A DNA stretch of 64,000 nt from Phellopilus nigrolimitatus (lineage: Eukaryota; Basidiomycota; Agaricomycetes; Hymenochaetales; Hymenochaetaceae): NCBI GenBank assembly GCA_021029095.1, contig JAJOHG010000004.1:1240001-1304000 (forward strand), in the 5' to 3' direction. The notes below the pieces were generated by a model, which saw only the letters and a list, made by a program, of their open reading frames with translations, had not been told where the DNA came from and searched no databases. Positions 45,002 through 56,041 of this stretch are shown here, piece after piece; positions within the stretch are counted from its first letter, which is position 1; the number at the start of each line of letters is the position of its first letter. A program made the translations under genes and the position numbers.

Positions 45002-46092
45002 TTAGAGTTCGATTGTCTCTTTTGCTTTGAATTTCCGGCCGGCGCGCTCTGCTGCACGGAACCTGAACTGATTCCCGTACAACTCGAATTGCATTTGAGG
45101 TATTGAGTCGAAATCAGTAGCCTTTGAACTTGGTCTATCATCACCCCTACCGTCCTGCTCAGACGGTAAAGCAGGGACGAGGGCACGCACGTCATAAAGT
45201 GGAATTCTGAAAGAGAAGATGGCGCCCTGCTTTGGAACGACTGTAGGGCAGAGAAAAGGCTCAAAGCTTGCAACCTTTACTTATCATGTAGCGCAACACT
45301 TACGCTTCACTTGATTCCGGGTGGTAATCACCTTGAATGCATTTTCCGTCTCGTGTATGACTATCCCTGATAATCCTACAAGACAAGGGTTCCTGGCCTG
45401 TTTAACTGTACACCAGAGTCAGGCGAATGATCGAATGACTGATATAGAATTTGCGCAAATACCAGTGATAATGGAGCCATGGAAGTCCGCTTTCACAAGC
45501 TTGCCATGTATGGCTGCAGAGCTGGGCATTGTAGGGTTGGAGGGCAACGGCGTAGGAAGTTGACTGAGACCAAGTAGCTCAGACATGTAGCCTAGCCATA
45601 AGTGATGGAGAGGAACGAAGAGTTCGTATCTAAACGCGGCTTTAATGGGTTGTACGGAAAGGATAGCGAAAGCAATACACACTTTTTCTGATCCTCCTCC
45701 AACTTCCATAATCCCTTCAATGCTACCTCTTTCCTGCCAATAGCACAACGTTTTCCTTTATCTTTCTCCTTGAAACGTCGTGCCTTCTTCTCGTCGCTTT
45801 CTTTCTTCAACCTGCTATCCCGCGCTGGATTCTCAAGCAGGATACCGCGACCTCTGATTCTGCTGTCATAGAGGGCTTTTGGATCGAGGTTCTTGGATTT
45901 GCTGAGACGCGATTCGACGAAAGCAGGAGTGAATGGATGCGCCGATGAAAACTTGAGGCGCTCGTTCTGCTGAAAATAATTAGAAAGGTCGATGCATGTC
46001 TCCGCTTTTATAAGAAATACCTTAGACTGGGTCGTAGGAAAGGGCTGATATGGATTTAGCGTTGATTTCGACGGCCCGGCGATTGAAGACAT
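45002..46092 (-). CDS. POP4: RNase P/MRP protein subunit p29
   Basis: RNA-binding subunit of nuclear RNase P and RNase MRP (tRNA 5' maturation, rRNA processing). Five exons (46092-46021, 45969-45683, 45629-45463, 45405-45304, 45240-45002) give 288 residues. The first intron (51 nt) is open in frame, so a naive ORF keeps it. The basic N-terminal half (RLKKESDEKKARRFKEKDKG) precedes the Sm-like UPF0086 core: LVKADFHGSIITV, LVGLSGIVIHETENAFKVI, VPKQGAIFSFRIP and the invariant end FELYGNQFRFRAAERAGRKF followed by KAKETIEL. Divergent from the SAM-like gene with a 194-bp shared promoter. Confidence 0.93.
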
Positions 46093-46286
46093 GGCAGTGA
46101 GGGACAGAGTGTTATGTAAGTGATGAGGTCATGCATACATGCTCAGGGGCATGGGCACGACTTGGGCACGACGCTCTCTTTCCTCTCGACGTCGACGTCG
46201 GACTCGTCTTCAAGCTTCAAGGCGCGAGGGTTATTTTAGACTATCGACAGGGGCTCTGAGACTGTTATCTATTTCACGACTCCGAT

Positions 46287-48429
46287 ATGACGACGACATC
46301 TCCTCAGAAAAGACCGTTACCGATCCCTGATGAACACAACAAACGAGGCAGTTTGCAATCGCGCCCTTTTCCTTCAACAAATCACGGAAATTTCCCGTAT
46401 GCAGTGAAGACCACGAGTAATGGTGTTTTGACGCGCTCAAACTCTTCCGGACAAACCGCGTCCCCCCAACATTCCTATGTTCCAACCACCCCGAGTCCCA
46501 GCTCGAAGCGACACTTTACAAAGTCTGATCTAGCTCAATCTTCTCCAAGGCCTCTCCCTATTCCCCCTTCTCTGGAGTCTCCTCAGAAAGAGCGTAGAGA
46601 AAGGCATGGCTATTCCAGCTCGGAAGATTTTCGTTTTCCGTCGCACAGGACGAGGAGGGCCGATACCCTTCCTAGTGCACCGACGCCCCCTCCTTCTTCT
46701 CCCGTTAAAGTCGATGATCTGCCCTCGAACCCGCGAGTATGGACTACTTCGCAGCTAGCTTCCTATCTGATTACTGCGCTGCGCGTGAGATCAGGGGAAG
46801 TCTTGCCTCTGCCTCTTCCTGTTGCGAAAGATGTTGCTGCGTTCGTGAAGGAAGCACGTCTGAATGGACGAGCCTTTCTTCGTCTTAATGAGCAGGATCT
46901 GGAATCGTGAGTCATTGCAAGAGCATATCATAAGTAATTGTGTATTAAATTTCTCTTGCTGTAGAATGGGGATCAACAATCTCTGGCGCGAAGCGCTTCT
47001 GAACGCGTCTCGCAACCTGCGCCAGAACGTTCTGAAAGGACGTATCTGGGGCTTTGATTCCGACGATGCTGGCGAGAGTGCTCCCAACTCCCCTTATAGC
47101 AAGTTGCTATATAATTCATCCTCGTCTTCCATCGACGACGTTTTCGGATCTCAGGAGATCACACCCGACAACAAGGGCACCAACAGGAAAGGGCGCGTGC
47201 GGGGACTAGTCGCGAGCCTTGAGCGCACTTCGAGTTCTGGCTCTGGCCTCAGCAACCACGGAAGCTCCACAAGTGAGGGGGATTTGTATAGCATCCCGGG
47301 CGCGTGGGCGGATGATGAAGCGGCGTTCGCCAGCGGGTCGGAGGCTAGCGATGTTGAGGACCATAAGACGCGTGCTACGACGAAGCGTCGTATCATTCGC
47401 GAGCCTGTAGTACCACCCATGGAAATCGTGCATGAAGTCACAGTTGGTACCGAGGCAGCAAGTCCAGAGGCAGAGCCATCTGTCGAAGAACTTCTCACTG
47501 CGTCATCGCACAACTGGGGTGCGAAAGCTTGGGAAGACATTGATATGAACGCAGGCGAGACTGTTAAGCACATCTCTCCTGAGAACACCTGCGAGAGCCA
47601 GAGCGCAGATGCCGAATATTTCGCACACCCCGAGAGCTCGTCTAGAAATGGCAGCGGAAAAGGAATATCATCTGGCACTATTGGGGACGCGAACGCGAAG
47701 GTGCATATAAAGGACATCTTCTCGCGTCCATTGCCTTCAAGGCCCCTGCCTACGCCTCCCAAGTCGGGTGCGTCCTCCCCGACTCCGTCGAGTCCTAGTA
47801 AATTGGCTGCGGTTCTGTTGAAACCTGTTGCGAAACGAGAGCAGGGGGTCCAGGTCGATTCCGAACCAGAGTCCCATGACCCGGTTCAGCAGAACTCCGG
47901 CGAGTCAGGTGAGGAAGCTGAAAATCTGAAAAGGCTCGTCGCATTCTTCACAGCAAGGCTTGCTGAGGTCGAGAAGAAACTGGATGATCTGGAGCGTAGG
48001 GAAGCGGAGCAGGAAAGGAACACTCACCAGTCTCAAGCGGTCGAGACTGACGCCACACCGTCTTCCCTACCTTCGACAGAATCTAGGTCTGTACAAGCAG
48101 GGTGTACAGAACTCCCGGAGAATATTGCACCTATATTGGACTCGACGTCTGTACAAGTCAAAAATACTGCCGATTTACAAGGCACGCCATCGCCGTTTAC
48201 ACTAGCATCGCAACCGAGTGGATCGCCTATCATCGACCCGGACGATCCATGTCCTGAACCTTGCGAAACTCCCCCTGCTCGTAAGCGCGAGTGGCGACAG
48301 GTTTTCACAAGCGTGGAATGGGATCCCCTTGAAAGCGGAATTCCGTCATACGTCCTCATGGTCGGTGTCGGCGTTTGCGCCGTTGTCCTTTCTACGTTAC
48401 TGAAGCGTCTGGCGGGGAAGAAACCTTGA
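46287..48429 (+). CDS. SAM-like domain protein with coiled coil and C-terminal membrane anchor
   Basis: Two exons (46287-46906 and 46965-48429) give 694 residues. The N-terminus is Ser/Pro-rich. Residues about 150-235 form a SAM-like fold (WTTSQLASYLITALRV, FVKEARLNGRAFLRLNEQDL, MGINNLWREALLNASRNLR). After a long acidic, low-complexity region comes a coiled coil (about 545-580, LKRLVAFFTARLAEVEKKLD), and a single hydrophobic helix near the end (YVLMVGVGVCAVVLSTLL) followed by KRLAGKKP. That layout suggests a tail-anchored membrane adaptor facing the cytosol. I do not recognise a named orthologue. Confidence 0.8.
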
Positions 48430-49455
48430 AGCCGGTCGATTCGCGCTCTTGTCTATCTTGGGAGGGTAGTATCGCTATCTTTCTTGATGATTTTCCATTT
48501 CCCCAATCTTCATCAACTTACCTAGGCGTGCTCTTTAATGTCTGTCACATCACAAATCTCGCTCCACCCTGACAGCCATTTCTAACTTTTCACGATGCGT
48601 TGAGACCTCTGCTCGCGTGCGGCTTCTATTAGCGCTCACGGTTGATTATGCTCTCAGGAAGAACAATTCATGCCGATATGCTTCTCGCTCCTCGAGTCCG
48701 CTTCCTACTCTCAATTCCTTTTTTTCCCTCTTGAAAATTGTCAAATCATTGCTCATCTCCGCCTCATTTACTCCTGTGCAGTTCTGTTCGCCCATTCGTT
48801 AATGACTGTAACGTGTTCATTTAACGTACATCTCTCATCTGCCTTCTTTACTTATCGCTTCTCGTACTGATGATGATCGTATCCCTATTTATTTTAACGA
48901 CAAGTAACGACTTCACGGGCCTTCACGATTTTGATTGTAACTTTCCTTTGTTCATCTCACCGCCCATATGTCTGGTACAATCACCACATGTATGTTGTTT
49001 GTACTACCTGAGCTTCTTGCCCTTGTATAAAGATACCTTTCAAGGCTACATTCAAGTTGAAACGGTTTCAAGCAAACGAAGTTCATTCGAAAGCGAGGAT
49101 AATGTTACGCTCGGAAGCCTAAATGAAACGCTACGTCACACATAGTTACAAAAGCCAGCGAGGTATATTGCAGGTCTATGCTTCGTCGTTAGGCAAAGCA
49201 TTTGGTTCGCAAGCCCTTCGAGTCTACTGACCTTTCCCAGATGACTTCACAGGAACAGAGAAAAATAATAACTCTAAGTCATTTCTATACTATCAGGAAT
49301 GGTTATATTAGTAGCACTGTAGTTGATATATTCCCGGCATTCCTCAAGATGTGTAAACCCAACACGATGCTCATCCGACTTTGATCGTTTCTCATAATCT
49401 ATAAATTTGAGATCAGGTTTCAGTAGGGTTTAAACGGAGCCCACGTGTTCGAGAC
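48430..49455. other. 1-kb convergent intergenic region
   Basis: Lies between the 3' ends of the SAM-like gene (plus) and the SPX transporter (minus). AT-rich, pyrimidine-rich, no recognisable gene. Confidence 0.45.
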
Positions 49456-52400
49456 TCACCCGATAGCAAGCATCAAAGCGAAACCCACAGTCGCGACGAC
49501 CTACGCGCACAAATCAATTGCTCGGTTAAAGTTATAGTTTTGGGGATCTAGTTGAGGGTACTGACAATAGCCGCGATGATGCTTGCGGGTACGCCATTTT
49601 TGAGGAAGTCGACGTTCGACAGATATAACTGACCCATGTCGTCTTCTTGCGTTGCGCTGGTAAATAAAGTACAGTTTGAGCGACACGATGCACACAATAC
49701 AACGGCACATAATTCAAAACGTACGCTGTCTGGTTCGGGAAACCTGAGACAGGCATCCCCATGCCCGTCGAGCAGACGAGACCGGTCAAGAATATCAGAA
49801 GGCGCTGATGATCTCCTGGGAGATTGCTCGCTACTTCTTTAGCAATCGGCACTAGGAGAACACTGGCGATCGTGTGGCTGATGAAAGTAGAAATAACCTA
49901 GTGGCATCGAGGCAGGTCAAAAATCTGCACTGCATAGACAGGAAGAGCGACGAGACCTTACCAAAACAACCAAGGTCAACACTATGACAACGGCAGGCAA
50001 GGAGAGACCTCCGACAAGATCTCTAATGCTGTCGCCTACGAAGCTCAGCAAGCCCGAGCTAGACACGCCTTTGCCGAGAGCAATGCCACCCATCGCCAGG
50101 AACACAATGGTCCATAAGAACTGCTCGAAGTCATCCTGATGGTCTCTCAACACAAAGCTCCTGAGAAACAATGGTTTCAACCCACCTTCCTAAGGACTCC
50201 AGTCGAGAAGAACGCGACTATGGGTATGATAGCAATGATGCCCATATCACCCACGAACCCTTCAAGCTTTTTCTCTACGCACCATAGTCCAATAGTTACT
50301 AGACATACGAAGGTAACCCAGTATTGCTTAGCAGTAAATCTCTCTCTGTTAGGACGTATTGCTTTGATCACGAGCCCTTCGCCGTCAACGGTTCGAGAAG
50401 GCCGATAGCTCGTCAGAAGAAGGACCCAGATTAGCAATATTGAGATCGCCGACACGGGTAAGGCTACCGCAAACCATTGACCCCAATCAAGAGGTTCGTC
50501 CATCTCGTCCAGGGCAATCAGGTTCTGCGGCGAGGAAATTGGCGAACTTTGCCCTCCGATATTTGCAGCAAGAGCGATGCCCAGCTGAACGGAAAACGGC
50601 GTGAGTTTATTGCTCGAAAGATTCTGAGAAGCTAAAATGCCTACAATCAAGCAGGGTGCGAAAGACGTTTTCGGAGGTAGGTTCCTAAGGATTGGCTAAA
50701 GCGTGATGAGTGCTCCTTTATTTTTGATATAAAAGCTTAGACGCACTTTAATTAGAGTAAAGCAAAGCGTCGGTGCAGCTACATTGCTAGCAAGAAATCA
50801 GAACAAATCTCACGGCCGATACGAATACGCTTACCTTATCCACATGCTTGCGAAACAAGAAACACCCATAAAAGCAAGAAGTACGACACTCGGTTTCGTT
50901 CCAGCCAGACTCAAAAGCCGCGTAATAATAACTCGGTCGATGTTGGTTTTACTCAAGGCCGAGGCGATAGTAAAGCCTCCTATGAGAAGCATTATTGTGG
51001 GTGAAAACATCTGCGAAAAGACGAACCTGATGTTATTTACGCCTATATTAGCTCAATACATTCGGCGATAACAAACGAACTTACTTCGTAGCTTCCGGCG
51101 CCTTTAGGCGGGCATGTTTCTCGTCATTAGTAACGAACACACGGAATATGACAAGTAGCAGCGGGACGAGAATAGATGTCACGAATAAAGGGATGGCCTT
51201 CAGAAACCTTGAGCTACTTTATCACTTGAACACGAGGGAAATGCTTGCCTCAGTCGCCCAGAGAATAGTACTGAACATGAGAATTGCGAAGCAATTGTTG
51301 GCCTCGACGCCGGGTACAGATTGAACATTTAGGAGAACGGCAAAGATTATCACAGCCGCAGCTAAAAACATTTTCTTGGCAGTCAAGTTCAGCCGACCCA
51401 TAGGAGTGGGAATAGTCAGCGTAGCCCGTTCTTCTACTTCAAGGTGACCGCCAAGAGCTTTAGCCTGCCCATTGCTTTCCCCCCGGCGTTCCTGGCTTAT
51501 CATCGTTCGCCATACAGTGTCTCGCTCCCAGGCGATATGCTCCCGTTGATGCACCTTAAGTTGCCGCACAGCAGCGGAGACATCATCACGGGTGATGCAC
51601 TTCGCATATAGAGAAACAAGGCGGCTGATAGCATCATTTATACGGTCCTTTGTCTCCTGTCGGAAGGGATAGGCTTCCTCGACAATATCGTGCATGTAGT
51701 GATCTTTGAGCTACCTTAGAATATCAGCCTCCAGAAACTAAGTCTGAATGAGAAAAGACACAAACGTGCCTCGCTGTAAGTGATCTTGTCATACCTAGAA
51801 ACAATAAGGTGGCTGCACAACTTCGTAAAAACAAGACAAATCGTACTTCTTAAGAATCTTCCGGAAACCAGAATAGTTCAGTTCTACAAACGCCCTTAAA
51901 GACGTCAGCATATTGTACAGAGTCGTGATGCGTCTCTTGAAGAGTATACGGGTATCATATGCGTAGTTCGTCTTGGCTGTCCAGATCGTGTCCGGAGCGA
52001 TAATAGAAGACGAAACACTTCCTGTAGGCTTCACCAAGTTAAAGAGATTAGCTAATGCAGCTTTGGGACGCTTAGGTGACATGCTGGAGCCGCGCAAGTC
52101 ACCCGTGCTGGTCTGCACGGCATAGCCCTCGGGTATCTGACTGAGAGACGCAAGACTCGCTTCTAGGTCGACGTTGTCTTCACTCGACGATATGCTGTGT
52201 CGGCGCTGCATCCTAGATTGCGACGAGTCTTGCGATAATGTCGCTGAAACACCAGCTTCGAGATTTTTTACGATAAATAATGTGTGTGGATAAAGATATG
52301 GGGGTCTTACGAGCTGAGGGAAATGCTCTCCCATTCGACTTCGAGCGTCGGCGACTCGACGAGCTCCGTCTTGGTGGAATTCGGTCACCGGTGCGAGAAG

Positions 52401-52938
52401 TAGCTTGTCTCTCGTCATCTTCATCGTCGTCATCGTCGTCATCGTCGTCGTCGTCGTCCATATACCGTTGGTCAGCGGCTGGCAAGCTCTCCTCGTCCTT
52501 CGACCTTACTAGCTCCTCCAGCTCCTCCAGTTCCTGCATCATGTTTTGTTCTTGAAGCTCATAAAAGCTAGCGATCTTGTTCAGCTCGTAATCAAGGAGA
52601 GGCTTGAAGACATTATCTGTCTGCGAGGACGGCGTGATGCCACCCATAAGTGCCTCGCGCTCACTCGATTCCAGGTCATGTCCACGCTGCCTTGGGAGGG
52701 CCTGCTGCTGCTTCTCCAACTGGTATATGTGCTTCTTGAGAGCCGAATAGCTTATATCCTCCACATCGTAAATCTCTATTGCTCTAGCGGCAGTATTTCA
52801 AGAACTCACGCAATGTACTCATCCCACCAGTCCGCAACGGCGTTGAACTTCAGTGAATTACTACAAAGAGGGAAAAAAATATCGCTTTACTGTATACACG
52901 CGAGTCGATTGAGAGTGTTAGTCTTACCTGAACTTCAT
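49456..52938 (-). CDS. PHO90: SPX-domain low-affinity phosphate transporter (PHO87/PHO90/PHO91 group)
   Basis: Multi-exon membrane transporter of roughly 900 residues. The start is an 11-nt exon (MKFS) followed by NSLKFNAVADWWDEYIA and LKKHIYQLEKQQ, the hallmark of an SPX inositol-pyrophosphate sensor. The SPX part contains an Asp run (near 52415-52460) and ends with TSLRAFVELNYSGFRKILKK and KITYSE. After HYMHDIVEEAYPF come 10 or more hydrophobic segments of the SLC13/anion permease type, including SNVAAPTLCFTLIKPILRNL, GIALAANIGGQSSPISSPQN and STGMGMPVSGFPNQ. It ends FALMLAIG. Several introns are open in frame. The exon ending at 51249 uses a GC donor. Yeast relatives are low-affinity phosphate carriers (PHO87/90, plasma membrane; PHO91, vacuole); I cannot separate these. 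Confidence 0.88.
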
Positions 52939-53933
52939 GGCTCCAGCGATTCTACCTAGCCCAGATTCACTGTAACTAAGACTTGTGTGCCGTATGGGCT
53001 GCAGCTGAATAGAATCGGTGTCGTGATCTGAACCGCGAGCTAACTCGCGCTCTCCCCGTCTCCACGACGTTCCGAGATTCGTCAAAATACTGATCCGAGT
53101 TCAAGAAACGTTCATAAGCAAGATCGTTGGGACGAGCGAGAATGCATAGGGCGGCTGGCTGCAGGACTCGACAACACATGTCTGCAGAGTCGGAGTGGCA
53201 GTGTCGAGTGACCATTTCCACATATGGGGCCTTACGCCACCGTGGCCACTCTGCTTTCATAGCATGTCCAGGAGAATTTTGATTTGCTCTCCGTCCCTCA
53301 GTTGCACAACGGGTGTCTGTCCTTTTTTTTTTTGACACGTCTCGACATTTTTGCTGAGCCGAGTACAAATAGAGCCCAATGGATCGCGTCGCACAGTGCC
53401 GTACACAAACGCGTGTAAACCATCCCGAACAAAACTCGTTAAACAGAAAAAGCCCCCACACGTGTACTTCGCTCCTTCTCAAGAGCAGAAAGGTATGTAG
53501 AGAAAATATCTAACCAAGGGTACCGTCTTCCGGAAGCTAGTAAGTCTCCAGAGAACAAGTCGAATTGCTCAGAACCAATGCAAGGGCAAGCTCGCAGTCT
53601 TCTCGAAGCATTGCTCCCAAGACCTACATAGGGAATACGCGCCTCGCGCGATGACCGCGCGCTCTCCGCGTATTTCTCTCACTGTCTTGTCGGACGAACT
53701 TCCGGCAGAACCAAAAGCAGACTGGTGTCCGGCGGCCGCCGATCCTTGTGGTTACCACAAAAGGTAATAAAACGAGCGTCTTCAAAACCAACATGAAAAT
53801 ATTTTTTATGGCGAGAGAGAAATGGCGAAGGCCTCTGTTGGGGACTATACGGTAAGCCGACCTGAACGGCCAAAACTGAGATCGGAAAGATAGGAAAGAA
53901 AGATAGGAAAAAGATGAAGAAGAAGAGGGTAGC
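52939..53933. other. Intergenic region between SPX transporter and zinc-ribbon gene
   Basis: 1 kb with promoters on both sides. Minus-strand ORFs near 52976-53482 and 53624-53966 lack motifs and are not supported. Confidence 0.45.
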
Positions 53934-54429
53934 ATGCCTAAGCGCTATACGCCACACTTGGCCCATAAGCTTTCCGTCGATCGCACACTTCTTGCCGCGT
54001 CCGTCGGGCCAACAGATGTGAGTCGAGCTTTACACACCTTAAACTTTAGTCACTGATAATATACCCAAACAGACATCTCGACACCATTTCTGTATCTCTT
54101 GCCGCGCCGTTCTACAGCCACACGAGAGCACCTATTGCGGCGCTTGTCCTGGGATTTGGCCTTCCCGTAAGCTGCCGCGGTTCGTAAGTTCTCAAGAACA
54201 CCTCGAAGATCCAAAGACAATAAGACATGCTCAGGTGTGCGAAAGACAAGCGGTCAGACCCTCCGAACCCATCAGACCGGTCTCTCTGAAGGACCTAAAG
54301 TCCGTCTGCCGCCTGCATCTGATGGCTGGCCGAACTGTTTGTTTGATCACGGCGGAAGTGCCAATAGAGGACCCGGCGGTGCCTGCCAATAGACCGACCA
54401 TTCAAATTTTTCCTGAAGTCCTCCCATAG
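53934..54429 (+). CDS. Small zinc-ribbon protein of unknown function
   Basis: Missed as one unit by simple ORF scanning. Exon 1 (53934-54017) encodes MPKRYTPHLAHKLSVDRTLL and more; intron with gtgag and cag ends; exon 2 from 54073 starts TSRHHFCISCRAVLQPHEST followed by YCGACPGIW. The pattern C-x2-C-x14-C-x2-C is a likely zinc ribbon. The rest ends AEVPIEDPAVPANRPTIQIF then PEVLP. A 51-nt segment (54184-54234) starting gtaagt and ending tcag is in frame, so the product is 146 residues if kept or 129 if spliced out; splicing looks likely. Composition and phase consistency favour a real gene. I do not recognise the family. Confidence 0.6.
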
Positions 54430-56041
54430 CTATCCACCCAACTCGCTCGCCCCTCCCCCTCCAGCACAAGGCTCACTCAACTATCTGGTTTCCTAGAATC
54501 GCAATCGCTGCTTTCTGAGCGCATCTTCGTATTCACAAGCATGCCAAGGACCGCAATTCTTCACATTCACCGCCTTGATCGTAATAAGTAACAGCATATA
54601 CGTATAGGGCTCTTATAAGAACGGCGACACATGGTCGACGTCGAGGACAAGAAGAAGATGGATTGTCTAAATTTGCCTTACAGGCTACCCTTGTCCTCGA
54701 TTATTGTCATACACTAGACCATACACCGCTAGCGGCCTTTATGCACGCACACAAATTCCATTCTGTAATAAAAGGCCGTGAGCCACGTGCATTGGAAGTC
54801 ACAGAAAAGCACTCGGCGAAGCGCCGTTTTATCGTGCTCGTTCCTTCGATATCACACCGCGCGATGTTTCTTTGTGAGAATGAGCTGGCGACTCAGTGTC
54901 ATAGAACGCAAAGTAGAGGCCGAGGGTCAGAAAACAACCCTAGAACTTTACTCTGCTATCATAAAATTACACAGGGACACTAGCTATAGGTAGCAGATTT
55001 CCAAGACCCGAGAGTCCGCTGGATGTAAGAGTCCGCTTGCGGCAAAAAGAATTAGAAAGAACACGAAGCATAAAGTTGCGATGGAAGCAAGCCAAACGAG
55101 TGGTCAGAGGTCCATATAGATGATGCCTAGTAAGGGGGGACCGGCATAGTTTGGCTGCAATGCTAGATGATTACGATTACGGTAGTCGGGATGACCGAGG
55201 CGCACTGACGGAGTGAGAAAAAACGCGTGTCCGCCCCTGAAAGTCATGCTGAAGCAAACATTCAGTCAGCACGCAGCTTTTGAACGACAAGAGAAACAGG
55301 CGCACTAAGCTTACGGAAGAGAAGGAGCGGCGCAGAGAGCAAGGAACAGAAAGCTACAAATTTCATTATTATATATAATATATAGATGAAGTATAGATTC
55401 CTGTGAGCGGAAAGAACGACGGGGAAAAAAAGCAATGCTTTGATGACTAGAAATACGGGAAAAGGCACCTGAAGAGTATTGGCGAGTAATGGCGTCCCTG
55501 AAAGGCATTAAGGTAGAAGATAGTTCCGGGACCTTGAAGGAGGGCGTAAGGTTCGAGTTCGAAGGCATGAAAGCATGGAGGCGTGAACAATAGCACAGTA
55601 CGAGAGGGCAGGTAAGCGATGAGATGTACAATCGTACAAACAGGAGAACTGAAGTCATTCAATGGGTTCAGAGCGCTCGTAATGTGCAGCCGCATGCCGT
55701 AAAAGACATGGTAAGCTGATCTATTATTTCCAGGAGGTGATAGCGAGGCTTTGCGTCTGCCTGTTCGTGCCATGAGCGCTTGAGGCACCCAAAAGAAAAG
55801 ACCGGAGCGGGTAATGACAGAAAACGTTTACCCCGAGTGAAGCGGAAGTAAGGGATAGAAGGAAAGCATGAAGAGAATAATGAACAAAAAATTTCCAGAC
55901 ATCCGCTGCAAAGAGCTGAACTCCTTTTCATCGATATTGAGAGCCAACTGCCTCGAAACTGATGTGGATCACCACGAGTTCTCTCCTGCTTAGCTCTGGC
56001 CCGTCAGGGAGGAATGGGACAGCACCCCACGGCGTCCATCT
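54430..56041. other. 1.6-kb convergent intergenic region
   Basis: Between the zinc-ribbon gene (plus) and the APSES-type gene (minus). ORFs are short and featureless. No repeats or RNA motifs recognised. Confidence 0.45.

Noticed and set aside
52415..52460. GTC/ATC trinucleotide run as a non-coding microsatellite
   Set aside because: It is in frame in the SPX transporter and encodes an Asp run in the acidic SPX linker.
53624..53966. Minus-strand ORFs of about 100 codons upstream of the zinc-ribbon gene
   Set aside because: They are made of low-complexity reverse complements of purine-rich promoter sequence.
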